Assembly: GCA_019104905.1 (NCBI GenBank)
Contig: JAHRXB010000113.1
Location: 1 to 7,902 of the forward strand
Reading direction: 5' to 3'
Source: Bdellovibrio sp.
Lineage (GTDB): Bacteria; Bdellovibrionota; Bdellovibrionia; Bdellovibrionales; Bdellovibrionaceae
Length of the DNA: 7,902 nt
Within the stretch, counting starts at the first letter, position 1. Every line of letters starts with the position of its first letter. This document shows, one piece after another, positions 1 to 6,351 of this stretch. A program made the position numbers and the translations under genes. Below the pieces are notes generated by a model, which saw only the letters and a program-made list of their open reading frames with translations, ran no database searches and was not told the DNA's origin.

Positions 1-773
1 TGAGTGGAGCTAAGTTGAATCAAGGCTCCCGTCTTCACATAAGGGCGAGCCATTTCTTCGCTGAGGGCGGAATAGCCCACGCCCGCAATTAGCAATGAAC
101 ATAAAGCATCGAGGTTGTTTGCATAATGACATTGCTTGGGCGCTTTATTCATTTTGTATTTTTTTAGAAGATCCAAAGTCATCGTGTTTTGCGGATCAAA
201 ATCGACGGGGGTCTCTTTTTCCACGATGTCGCTGAGAGGTCGTTTTTTCCAGCTTGCAGGTCCAAAAAAATAGTGGCGCTCCGGCGAAAGGGTTTTTGAA
301 TCAAGCTCTCGGCCCACTTGGTTTGCGGGAAGGGTGCCAAGTTGAGCGAAGCCTGATTTCAATTTTCCAATCGCGCTGTTGTCGTCAGAAATATCGAAGC
401 GCACTCGAAGTTGCGGATACTTTTTTATCACTGCACTGGCCTTCGGAATAATCCGTGTGCGCATCAGTGAGGAGGGACCGCTAATGCAGACCTCTTTGAT
501 CGTCGGCGTTTGTTTGCCGCCAATATTTAGTAATGTTTCCCCCTCTAAATCTCGAGCTGCTTGAACATAGCGAAGAAGCGATTCGCCTTCTTCGGTCAAG
601 CGCATGCCCTTTCTTGACCGGGTAAATAACGTCACGCCCAGTTGCTTTTCCAAGCTCCGGATTCTTTGTGTCACCCCAGTCTGGGTGAGATCAATCATTT
701 TAGCGGCTTCCAGGACCGTGCCTTTTTGAACAACGGCCCAGAAAGCTTCAAGGGAAGGGCTGAGTAAACTCAT
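1..773 (-). CDS. LysR-family transcriptional regulator, ArgP-like (3' end beyond window)
   Basis: The minus strand is open from an ATG at 773 to the window edge: 257 codons without a stop, so roughly 40 C-terminal residues are missing if the length is typical (about 300). Residues 18-53 form the LysR winged helix-turn-helix, with the pattern [20 protein letters not shown] followed by LGVTLFTRS. Residues from about 92 onward fit the periplasmic-binding-like effector domain. ArgP/IciA similarity is seen in the '[12 protein letters not shown]' helix, a 'DFDPQNTM' segment near 191 and a '[20 protein letters not shown]' segment near 215-234. ArgP controls arginine/lysine export in enterobacteria; the effector and target here are unknown. 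There is no recognisable Shine-Dalgarno sequence before the ATG, but no later start would preserve the HTH. The gene lies downstream of srkA on the same strand, about 300 bases away, and appears to have its own promoter. Confidence 0.9.
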   Translation of the reverse strand, partial: MSLLSPSLEAFWAVVQKGTVLEAAKMIDLTQTGVTQRIRSLEKQLGVTLFTRSRKGMRLTEEGESLLRYVQAARDLEGETLLNIGGKQTPTIKEVCISGPSSLMRTRIIPKASAVIKKYPQLRVRFDISDDNSAIGKLKSGFAQLGTLPANQVGRELDSKTLSPERHYFFGPASWKKRPLSDIVEKETPVDFDPQNTMTLDLLKKYKMNKAPKQCHYANNLDALCSLLIAGVGYSALSEEMARPYVKTGALIQLSST

Positions 774-774
774 T

Positions 775-811
775 AATAATGATAATAAAATGAAATATAT
801 GAATATTTCAA
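775..811 (-). promoter_or_regulatory. Promoter of the LysR gene, predicting a nearly leaderless mRNA
   Basis: Read on the minus strand, TTGAAA (811-806) is followed after 18 bases by TATTAT (787-782). Each differs from the sigma-70 consensus by one base. A start seven bases past the -10 falls at about 775, two bases before the ATG at 773. This agrees with the absence of a ribosome binding site. The region is very AT-rich, so chance matches are easier than usual. Confidence 0.5.
791..810. promoter_or_regulatory. 20-bp palindrome in the LysR promoter, candidate operator
   Basis: A perfect inverted repeat, TGAAATAT (791-798), ATGA spacer, ATATTTCA (803-810). It covers most of the -35 and the -35/-10 spacer of the LysR promoter. 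LysR proteins often bind imperfect palindromes of T-N11-A type close to their own promoters and repress themselves, so autoregulation is a reasonable inference. AT-rich DNA makes accidental palindromes more common. Confidence 0.4.
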
Positions 812-1071
812 ATACTATTTTTAAGGAAATTTAAGATCAACACTGCGTTTCACTTTGCACTTTAGTGGATGAATAAGGGATTTCGCCGAACTAGATGGTT
901 GCGGTCTTTGACTTAAGCATTAAAAATTTTTGGATGATAATGAGTGACGGAAACGACGATAGCCGCCGAATCTAAGGGACTCGGCTCTAACGTTTCGTAA
1001 GCTCAGTCAGATCTATGAATGGTTTTTTAGAAAAGGGGCACGGTCGCGCGGAAATCCGCCGTGGTGTTAAA

Positions 1072-2049
1072 CTAGGATTGAATTTGCCAAGAGATCTTTT
1101 CGAGGGCTTCAACCTCTTCGGCCCAATATCTGAAAGTATTAAACTCTGGAAATAGCCGTGGGAAACTAGGATCTTCCCAGCGTTTGGCAATCCAGCCAGC
1201 GTAAGAAATAATTCTGAGACCGCGAAGTAAAGGAATCCATGACCACTGATGATCTGGGAATTCGCGCAACTCCTCGTAGCCCTCGATGATTTCGAATTTT
1301 TCTTCATCCAGTCGATCTTCGTCGCCAGAAAGAAGCATCCAGAAATCTTGAATGACCGGGCCATTTACAAAATCATCGAAGTCTACCAAGAAAAACTCTT
1401 GGCCGTTATTTAGGAGATTCCCCTTATGGCAATCGCCGTGAATGCGGATGAATTCAGAAGGATCGAAGGTGTCATCAATGGCAAAGAGAATATCCTCAGC
1501 GGCGATCGTATAACGTTCACGCAGTTCAGGCGTGATCCAGTTCTGCAGGAAATCCAGCGTATGCCATCCTCCATAGTAAGAGGTATCCAGGACGGGTCGA
1601 TGAGGAGCTCTTTTTTTTGCGCCAATGTTATGAACCTGTGCCATCAGACGGCCGACCTTTTTCAGATCTCCCTCTAAAAACTCCTGCGGCATTCGCCCTA
1701 GAACCTTGGGAAAGAAAGCAACAAACATTCCGTCGACTTCAGCAACAGTAGTATCATGCCCTTGAAAAAGAGGGGCCACGGCAGGAATGCCATCGGCTTT
1801 GAGAGACAAAAGAAATTCGTGTTCTTCAAGAATAGCTTCTTTGCTCCAGCGATGTGGGCGGTAGAACTTGGCGATCACATTGCGATTTAAAGTGCCGTCT
1901 CCGAGGGGCTCTTCAAGTTTGATATCAAAGACGCGATTTTCATAGGAGTTAAGCTGAGTGAACTCTCCGGTCGGAAAAAGCCCGGCATGTTCTGCGGCTT
2001 GCAGAACCTTCTCGGGATCAAGACTGTAAAAAGAAGAGCTTTTATCCAT
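1072..2049 (-). CDS. srkA: Stress response serine/threonine protein kinase SrkA (YihE/RdoA family)
   Basis: A 325-residue protein of the usual SrkA length (E. coli 328), in the aminoglycoside-phosphotransferase/APH fold of protein-kinase-like enzymes. Family landmarks in order are 'LNSYENRV' (33-40), the ATP-site lysine in 'VIAKFYRPHRW' (Lys61), 'ILEEHEF' (73-79), the catalytic loop HGDCHKGN (204-211, base Asp206) and the metal-binding LVDFDD (221-226). These are followed by 'NGPVIQDFWMLLSGD' (229-243) and the C-terminal 'RWEDPSFPRLFP' (290-301). All catalytic residues are present. In E. coli SrkA is a cytoplasmic kinase that protects against envelope stress and programmed death, in the Cpx regulon. 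The start at 2049 has a good ribosome binding site, AAGAGGAA, a few bases upstream. E. coli srkA is followed by dsbA; here the downstream gene is a LysR regulator, so that operon is not conserved. Confidence 0.95.
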   Translation of the reverse strand: MDKSSSFYSLDPEKVLQAAEHAGLFPTGEFTQLNSYENRVFDIKLEEPLGDGTLNRNVIAKFYRPHRWSKEAILEEHEFLLSLKADGIPAVAPLFQGHDTTVAEVDGMFVAFFPKVLGRMPQEFLEGDLKKVGRLMAQVHNIGAKKRAPHRPVLDTSYYGGWHTLDFLQNWITPELRERYTIAAEDILFAIDDTFDPSEFIRIHGDCHKGNLLNNGQEFFLVDFDDFVNGPVIQDFWMLLSGDEDRLDEEKFEIIEGYEELREFPDHQWSWIPLLRGLRIISYAGWIAKRWEDPSFPRLFPEFNTFRYWAEEVEALEKISWQIQS

Positions 2050-2078
2050 TTTCCTCTTAAGCCGCCCTGCAATGCAAA

Positions 2079-2095
2079 AAGGTACGGCGTACCTT
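2079..2095. repeat. Perfect inverted repeat between srkA and the metallopeptidase gene
   Basis: AAGGTAC (2079-2085), GGC, GTACCTT (2089-2095): 7-bp arms around a 3-base spacer. It lies in the short divergent gap between the srkA start (2049) and the metallopeptidase start (2115 or 2142). It could be an operator shared by both promoters, a small hairpin in the metallopeptidase 5' leader, or a copy of a dispersed intergenic repeat. It is too symmetrical to be dismissed, but one copy cannot tell these apart. Confidence 0.5.
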
Positions 2096-2141
2096 CTGGA
2101 GACCTTGCCACTGATTGGGGGTTAAGTCATTCTCTGACTTG

Positions 2142-2897
2142 ATGAGTGGTAAAGAAACCTTTCTCTTTGCGAAGTGGTCTGTAGAGGTGCACCGACGGTC
2201 TTTTCGTCGTTCGGTTTCTATTTATCTTTACCCGAATAAGCCAATCAAGGTTTTGGCCTCTAAAAGTACCACGCAAAAAGTGATTGTGGATTTTTTGATG
2301 TCCAAAAAGGATTGGATTGAAAAGAATTTCGAAAAGTTTTCTTTAATTGCCGAAAAGTTTCCTGAAAAGAAAATCAAGGCCTACGAAGTTTTTCCGTTTT
2401 TGGGGATTGAGCGGAAGCTCAAGGTGGTCATTACTCTGAATAAAAAACCGTTTATTTCGCTGACGGAGGAGCATCTTTTGTTGCACATTCCTCGTAACGA
2501 ATGGAGTGCGAACTCTCTTATTGCGGAACACCCGACGGCTTTAAAAGAAATACGACATTTTTATAAGCGCGAGGCCGTCAACCTTTTGAGTGAGCGCCTG
2601 CGTTTTTGGTCTGAACAAATGGGCCTTCGCCCGTCGCAAGTGAAATTTCGCGAACAACGGACTCGATGGGGAAGTTGTTCCTCTAAAAAGATTATCAACT
2701 TGAACTGGCGTTTGATTGTTTTTAGGCCGGAAATCATCGACTACGTGATTGTTCACGAGTTGGCTCATCTGGAGCATATGAATCATTCTGAGCGGTTTTG
2801 GTCTTTGGTGGAAAAGCATATTGGGAACTACAAAGAGACCATGAAGTCCCTCAAAGAGTCCCAATATCTGGTCGAGTTTTTATCAGAGCAAAATTAG
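2142..2897 (+). CDS. YgjP/DUF45-type zinc metallopeptidase (SprT-like/M48-like)
   Basis: A 251-residue protein from the ATG at 2142. The C-terminal half is classic DUF45: 'QRTRWGSCSSKKIINLNWRL' (172-191), a hydrophobic 'IDYVIVHELAHL' (199-210) with zinc ligands His205 and His209 and general base Glu206, then 'NHSERFW' with the likely third ligand His215. Residues 1-110 are Lys-rich beta/alpha sequence typical of the family's N-terminal half. No signal peptide is seen, so it is probably cytoplasmic. The family is annotated variously as metal-dependent hydrolase or M48-like peptidase. E. coli YgjP has been reported as a UTP pyrophosphatase, so the substrate here is open. The frame extends nine codons up to a TTG at 2115, preceded by GGAG 13 bases away; neither start has a well-placed ribosome site. 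The stop overlaps that of the convergent PAP2 gene. Confidence 0.88.
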   Translation: MSGKETFLFAKWSVEVHRRSFRRSVSIYLYPNKPIKVLASKSTTQKVIVDFLMSKKDWIEKNFEKFSLIAEKFPEKKIKAYEVFPFLGIERKLKVVITLNKKPFISLTEEHLLLHIPRNEWSANSLIAEHPTALKEIRHFYKREAVNLLSERLRFWSEQMGLRPSQVKFREQRTRWGSCSSKKIINLNWRLIVFRPEIIDYVIVHELAHLEHMNHSERFWSLVEKHIGNYKETMKSLKESQYLVEFLSEQN

Positions 2898-3586
2898 TAA
2901 AGACCGTTTTCGGTTTTTGCGCGCATCCAGGTCATGGCCAAGAGACTTCCCACATAGCCCACACAAGCTCCAAAGATGATATCACTTAAGAAGTGATCAT
3001 GAACCACCACGCGGGTCAGGCAAATCAAAGCCGCAAAAGGAATCCAGAACCAGCGCATCTTGGGGAAGGCAATACTCATCATCGTCGCTGCTGTGAAGAT
3101 GACCTGTGAGTGCCCCGACGAAAACGAATGCCAATGCCAATGCGTCGTAAATGGAGTGAAGACATAGGGATCAAAATCGGGGGTTTTGTGGGGCCGTTGT
3201 CGTCCCACGGAAAACTTAATCAAATGAGTGATCACGCCTGACAATAAAAGAGCCACAAAGAAGTTCAGTCCCCAACGGCGGAAGAACTCAATTTTTTCGG
3301 GGTATTTGCGAAGTGCTGAGATGCGAGGGGCGATCCACTTGGTCACGGCCCAAGTCAGAAGCGCCAAAACAAAATAGTACTCAGAAAGTCCAATGTCCGT
3401 AAGGATGCGAGCGGTCGCTCGATAGCGGGCGGTGACCTCGGGAACTGCAAAATATCCCGACAAACTTTGATCGAAAAAATACATCGCCAAAACAGCAAGG
3501 ACGAACGACGAAATAATAACTTTAATAAGATGTCTTGTGAGTTTTTGTGGGTCGCTGATGAGCTCGCCGAATTGTTGTACAGGCAT
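2894..3586 (-). CDS. PAP2-superfamily membrane phosphatase
   Basis: A 230-residue inner-membrane protein with about six hydrophobic segments (near 22-38, 69-85, 107-123, 160-175, 178-191 and 203-220). The three-part PAP2 active site is intact: KX6RP at 124-132 (KFSVGRQRP), SSGH at 156-159 (PSGH in most members; His159 is the catalytic acid/base) and a TRX5HX3D motif at 191-202 (nucleophile His198, Asp202). Family members remove phosphate from lipid substrates such as phosphatidylglycerophosphate, undecaprenyl diphosphate or lipid A; the motifs do not say which. The frame extends upstream to an ATG at 3712, but the ATG at 3586 has a strong GGAAGGAA site at ideal spacing, and the extra 42 residues would overlap the divergent gene's control region. 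The stop overlaps the metallopeptidase stop. A weak TTGTAT-18-TAGACT pair (3635-3606) could be its promoter. Confidence 0.92.
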   Translation of the reverse strand: MPVQQFGELISDPQKLTRHLIKVIISSFVLAVLAMYFFDQSLSGYFAVPEVTARYRATARILTDIGLSEYYFVLALLTWAVTKWIAPRISALRKYPEKIEFFRRWGLNFFVALLLSGVITHLIKFSVGRQRPHKTPDFDPYVFTPFTTHWHWHSFSSGHSQVIFTAATMMSIAFPKMRWFWIPFAALICLTRVVVHDHFLSDIIFGACVGYVGSLLAMTWMRAKTENGLY

Positions 3587-3710
3587 GTAATTCCTTCCAA
3601 ACCAGAGTCTAAAACGTAACCCTATTGCAATACAAGGCCTGATGAGGGGTGACGAAATCTGGCCCAAGGCTTGCTTAATGGTCCAGCGACAGAATACTTG
3701 GAGGTTTTTC

Positions 3711-5141
3711 ATGTTACCAATGCTTCATAAGCACACTGTGATCACGGCCGCTTTATTGGCTTCGCTCAGTCTCACGGCGTGCGGCAAGAAAAAAGATCTT
3801 ATTGCTCCCCCGCCTGAATCGAAAGCCGAACAAACGGCAGACCAAACTACTCAAAAGTCGGGCACTCAGACAGATAATACCAATGGACAAATTGGCGGAG
3901 GACTTCCCAATCCAAATTCTCCGGGCACGGATGACTATCAGCCACCACTCCCAGAGCCTATTCCTGAGCCCAAAAAACAACCGGCTCCTCCAAAGCAAAG
4001 TGGCGGAACTAAAACAGAAACTCCTAAGCAGGGTTCGCAAACAACTCCTCCTCCGGCTCCTCCAGCGCCGGCAAAACCAGTGGAGCCTGTAAAACCCTCT
4101 ACGCCTCCCGTTGTGGATACGCGCCCGGCTCCAGCGTTGGGAACAAATCCTTTGCCTCCGGATTATCGCACAAACGACGTCGGCAATTCGACGCGAGATA
4201 ATTTGACGAAGCGTATGACGGGTGGTGTGACATCCGATGGTCTTGTCTATACATCGTCTTCGACAGATGAACTATTAAACTTCCTTCGTGCTCGTAATGA
4301 AAAAGTCGATGCGGGAACTCGTCGTTTAAACCTTGAGGCGGCTTCTTCTGTGTTGTCTGCAAAGATGACGATTGACGGTTTGACGAATGATGCGATCGTG
4401 ACTTTAAAAGTTCAAGAAGGCCGTGACGTGAAGGTTTATAATGTCGCGGGTGCCGTGGGTGAAGGGGTCGCATCTCCTTTAAGATCTGTACGTGCCGGGA
4501 ACGGAGAAATCACGACAGGAACTCGTCCCTTGGATGGAACTTTGAAATGTGTGGATCTTGATGGCGGTTGTGAAACCACTTTCGTAAGACTTAAAATTGG
4601 CGCGACTGGATCCAGTGCGATTTTGAACTTGGTTTTCAGAAGTTCTGCGGCGGATATCTACTTCCATCTTCCTGGCCAGTACTCTGACACTCGTGAGTAT
4701 TTGATCATGCGTGAGTTTGCGATCAGCACAATTCAACGCTTGAATACGGATAACAAAATCAAATCGGTTCGTATGAGTTCTTGGGAAGTTGTCAACGGTC
4801 GTTCTGGAGTGACTCTTTCTATGAAGGGCGCAAATAACGAACTGTTGGCTTTTGCGGGACCTTTGTTGGCTCCTGAAGCGGGAACAGGTGTGAACATCAC
4901 TTTGTCTCGTATTGCTAAAGACCAAGAAGACACTTTGGATTTGATCTCTTTGCAAAATACGAAGTTGAACTATGCGAACTGGATTGGAGATGCGCGCATG
5001 ATCGCCAACAACGGTTTGGGACAAGTTCGTATTGCTTTGAAAATGAGAAAGCGCGCGAACTTTGCTCAAGATCAGTTTGCCGTGACCTTCATGAGAAAAA
5101 TCAAACCTCTGGTTGATTTGACTGACGATAATTTGAAATAG
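3711..5141 (+). CDS. Outer-membrane-type lipoprotein with a long Pro-rich linker; function unknown
   Basis: A 476-residue protein of no family I recognise. The N-terminus is a lipoprotein signal: a His/Lys-containing start, hydrophobic core 'VITAALLASLS' (10-20) and lipobox LTAC with lipidated Cys24. The following residues are Gly-Lys-Lys-Lys rather than Asp, which suggests the outer membrane by the usual +2 rule. Residues 30-155 are low-complexity, rich in Pro, Lys, Gln and Thr (for example 'PPPAPPAPAKPVEPVKP'), probably an extended linker through the periplasm or peptidoglycan. Residues 175-470 look globular and mostly beta, with two close cysteines (Cys280, Cys287 in 'CVDLDGGC') that could form a disulfide. 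The ATG at 3711 is chosen over the longer frame from 3642 because GGAGG lies six bases upstream and the signal peptide starts there. The gene is divergent from the PAP2 gene and ends at a strong terminator. Confidence 0.85.
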   Translation: MLPMLHKHTVITAALLASLSLTACGKKKDLIAPPPESKAEQTADQTTQKSGTQTDNTNGQIGGGLPNPNSPGTDDYQPPLPEPIPEPKKQPAPPKQSGGTKTETPKQGSQTTPPPAPPAPAKPVEPVKPSTPPVVDTRPAPALGTNPLPPDYRTNDVGNSTRDNLTKRMTGGVTSDGLVYTSSSTDELLNFLRARNEKVDAGTRRLNLEAASSVLSAKMTIDGLTNDAIVTLKVQEGRDVKVYNVAGAVGEGVASPLRSVRAGNGEITTGTRPLDGTLKCVDLDGGCETTFVRLKIGATGSSAILNLVFRSSAADIYFHLPGQYSDTREYLIMREFAISTIQRLNTDNKIKSVRMSSWEVVNGRSGVTLSMKGANNELLAFAGPLLAPEAGTGVNITLSRIAKDQEDTLDLISLQNTKLNYANWIGDARMIANNGLGQVRIALKMRKRANFAQDQFAVTFMRKIKPLVDLTDDNLK

Positions 5142-5169
5142 TCCTTAAAATAGAGTCTTTAAAGCTCTC

Positions 5170-5205
5170 GGGATCGTGGAACCTCCAAGCCACGATCCCT
5201 TTTTT
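5170..5205 (+). terminator. Intrinsic terminator of the lipoprotein gene
   Basis: A perfect 10-bp stem, GGGATCGTGG (5170-5179) and CCACGATCCC (5190-5199), with a 10-base loop, followed by six T residues and then ATTTT. It begins 28 bases after the lipoprotein stop and should separate this gene from the next. Confidence 0.92.
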
Positions 5206-5251
5206 ATTTTAAAAGGGTCCTTGCGGTGTCGTTCTGACCTCTAAAAATGTT

Positions 5252-5259
5252 GGTATAAG
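5252..5259 (+). promoter_or_regulatory. Extended -10 promoter for the duplicated-domain secreted protein
   Basis: TGGTATAAG matches the extended -10 form TGnTATAAT with one mismatch. The -35 position (5231-5237, GTTCTGA) is poor, as is common for extended -10 promoters. The predicted start near 5266 gives a leader of about 44 bases to the ATG at 5310. The gene lies between two terminators, so it needs its own promoter. Confidence 0.45.
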
Positions 5260-5309
5260 GGTTGCTTTAGGGGAGGGTGGGGAAGTTAGAATTACCTTTG
5301 GGGGACAGA

Positions 5310-6191
5310 ATGACTCTAAAAAACACTCTATTAATGGCATTTGCTGCGATTACTTTGATTTCAAATTCAGCGGGGGCTTACATTGTTCCTGGCAATCCGC
5401 CACCACCAGCGCCTGTGCCCAGGCCAGCGCCCTATCCCGGTGATGATGGTTACCAGCCCGGTTATCCTGGCCCTGGCCGCGATGACTTTGGAAATGGCTA
5501 CGGTCGACAAGAACAAAAAGTCATCTACATCAACCGCCGTGTCGTCGACGAAACCTTAGAGCTTCGTCAGTTGGCAGGCATTGGTCAGAACTATCGGGGC
5601 TTCACGGTCGAGTCCGTCGTTGTCGATATTCGCGGCAGTGGACCTCGTGCGGAAGTATCATTGTTGACGGATGGTCGTTTGGAGGAAAGTGCTTATTCTC
5701 CTCAAGGTCGTTTGATCTTGCGCCCTCGTTTTGGGGCGGTTTTGGGGCAAGACATTCGCACGTTGCAATTAGGTGTGCGAGGCATGGCGTTCGTAGATTC
5801 AATCACCATCAACTTGCGTGAAAATGGTGGAGGCTGGGGACCTGGTCGCCCGGATCGCCCTGGTCGTGAGCAGACCGTGCCGCTTTACGTGTCTCGTCGC
5901 ATGTACGGGAATGATCGTTTAGACCTCACTCAATACATCGATATGTACCGTTACCGCGGAATGCGTATCATAGCCATCGACATTGAGGCGACTCCGGTTT
6001 TCAATACCGCTTTGATTGATGTTGTGATCAACGGTTTCAACCAAGGTCCTTCGTTGCAAGTGGATCGTTATAGACCCATGAACTCTGTTTACCCACAAAA
6101 TGCCGTGCTTGGTCAGGGTGCTGATAGCATCGTGCTTTACACTCGCGGTGACTTGGATATTCGCGGAGTGACTTTGCGTCTATCTCGCTAA
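5310..6191 (+). CDS. Secreted protein with Pro/Gly-rich N-terminus and two tandem beta-rich domains; function unknown
   Basis: A 293-residue exported protein of no family I recognise. The Sec signal peptide is residues 1-23, with a hydrophobic core and probable cleavage after 'NSAGA' before Tyr24. Residues 26-66 are Pro/Gly/Tyr/Asp-rich. Two domains then align with each other. Copy A (about 70-171) has 'VIYINRRVV', 'LELRQL', 'NYRGFTVESVVVDI' and 'AVLGQ' (143-147), ending 'VDSITINLRE'. Copy B (about 187-293) has 'PLYVSRRMY', 'LDLTQYI', 'RYRGMRIIAIDIEA' and 'AVLGQ' (265-269), ending 'IRGVTLRLSR'. A Gly/Pro/Arg linker (172-186) joins them. Alternating hydrophobic residues suggest beta sandwiches; the net charge is basic, with many Arg. 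The frame reaches a GTG at 5277, but the ATG at 5310 has GGGGGA about five bases upstream and starts the signal peptide. A surface, periplasmic or peptidoglycan role is possible but unproven. Confidence 0.85.
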   Translation: MTLKNTLLMAFAAITLISNSAGAYIVPGNPPPPAPVPRPAPYPGDDGYQPGYPGPGRDDFGNGYGRQEQKVIYINRRVVDETLELRQLAGIGQNYRGFTVESVVVDIRGSGPRAEVSLLTDGRLEESAYSPQGRLILRPRFGAVLGQDIRTLQLGVRGMAFVDSITINLRENGGGWGPGRPDRPGREQTVPLYVSRRMYGNDRLDLTQYIDMYRYRGMRIIAIDIEATPVFNTALIDVVINGFNQGPSLQVDRYRPMNSVYPQNAVLGQGADSIVLYTRGDLDIRGVTLRLSR

Positions 6192-6221
6192 GACCGATCG
6201 ACTTTTTAAAACTCGATTCTT

Positions 6222-6254
6222 AAAAAGGACTCTCAATTTGGGGGTCCTTTTTTT
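6222..6254 (+). terminator. Intrinsic terminator after the duplicated-domain protein gene
   Basis: AAAAAGGAC (6222-6230) pairs with GTCCTTTTT (6244-6252). The stem can extend inward with G-T wobbles (CTC against GGG) to a 5-base loop AATTT at 6235-6239. The T-run is 6248-6254. A competing pairing of CTTTTTA (6203-6209) with TAAAAAG (6221-6227) is visible just upstream and would compete with this stem. Confidence 0.85.
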
Positions 6255-6351
6255 ATGCCTTGCAGTAAGGTAAGGGTCTTTGCACACAAATACGCTTGTT
6301 TTGAAGATTTAAATCAGGTGAACTATCTGGGTACAAGGAGATCTGATTTCT

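Larger units (their letters stand above)
774..1071. other. Intergenic region between srkA and the LysR gene
   Basis: About 300 bases with no convincing gene on either strand. The left 70 bases hold the LysR promoter and its palindrome. Two weak hairpins are visible: GCCGA (965-969) with TCGGC (981-985), and a bulged stem at 1039-1063 just past the srkA stop (CACG, GCGG, AAAT loop, CCGC, CGTG). The second could end srkA transcription, since on the minus strand it is followed by CCCCTTTT, but the U-run is short. Nothing else is supported. Confidence 0.45.

Noticed and set aside
254..564. Two plus-strand frames at the left end
   Set aside because: They are antisense to the LysR gene, which runs unbroken through this region with a clear helix-turn-helix.
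907..945. Plus-strand promoter TTGACT ... GATAAT
   Set aside because: The spacer is about 22 bases, too long for sigma-70, and no plus-strand gene follows.
987..1364. 125-codon minus-strand frame overlapping the 3' part of srkA
   Set aside because: It lies in a different frame within a gene whose catalytic motifs are all intact; its composition is that of a shadow frame.
3642..3710. N-terminal extension of the lipoprotein to 3642
   Set aside because: It would bury the lipoprotein signal peptide behind 23 residues; GGAGG before the ATG at 3711 decides the start.
3586..3712. N-terminal extension of the PAP2 protein to an ATG at 3712
   Set aside because: The internal ATG at 3586 has a strong GGAAGGAA site; the extension has no family similarity and overlaps the divergent lipoprotein's start region.
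4479..5069. 196-codon minus-strand frame opposite the lipoprotein gene
   Set aside because: It is antisense to a well-supported coding region, Ser/Arg/His-rich as expected of a shadow frame, with no recognisable domain.
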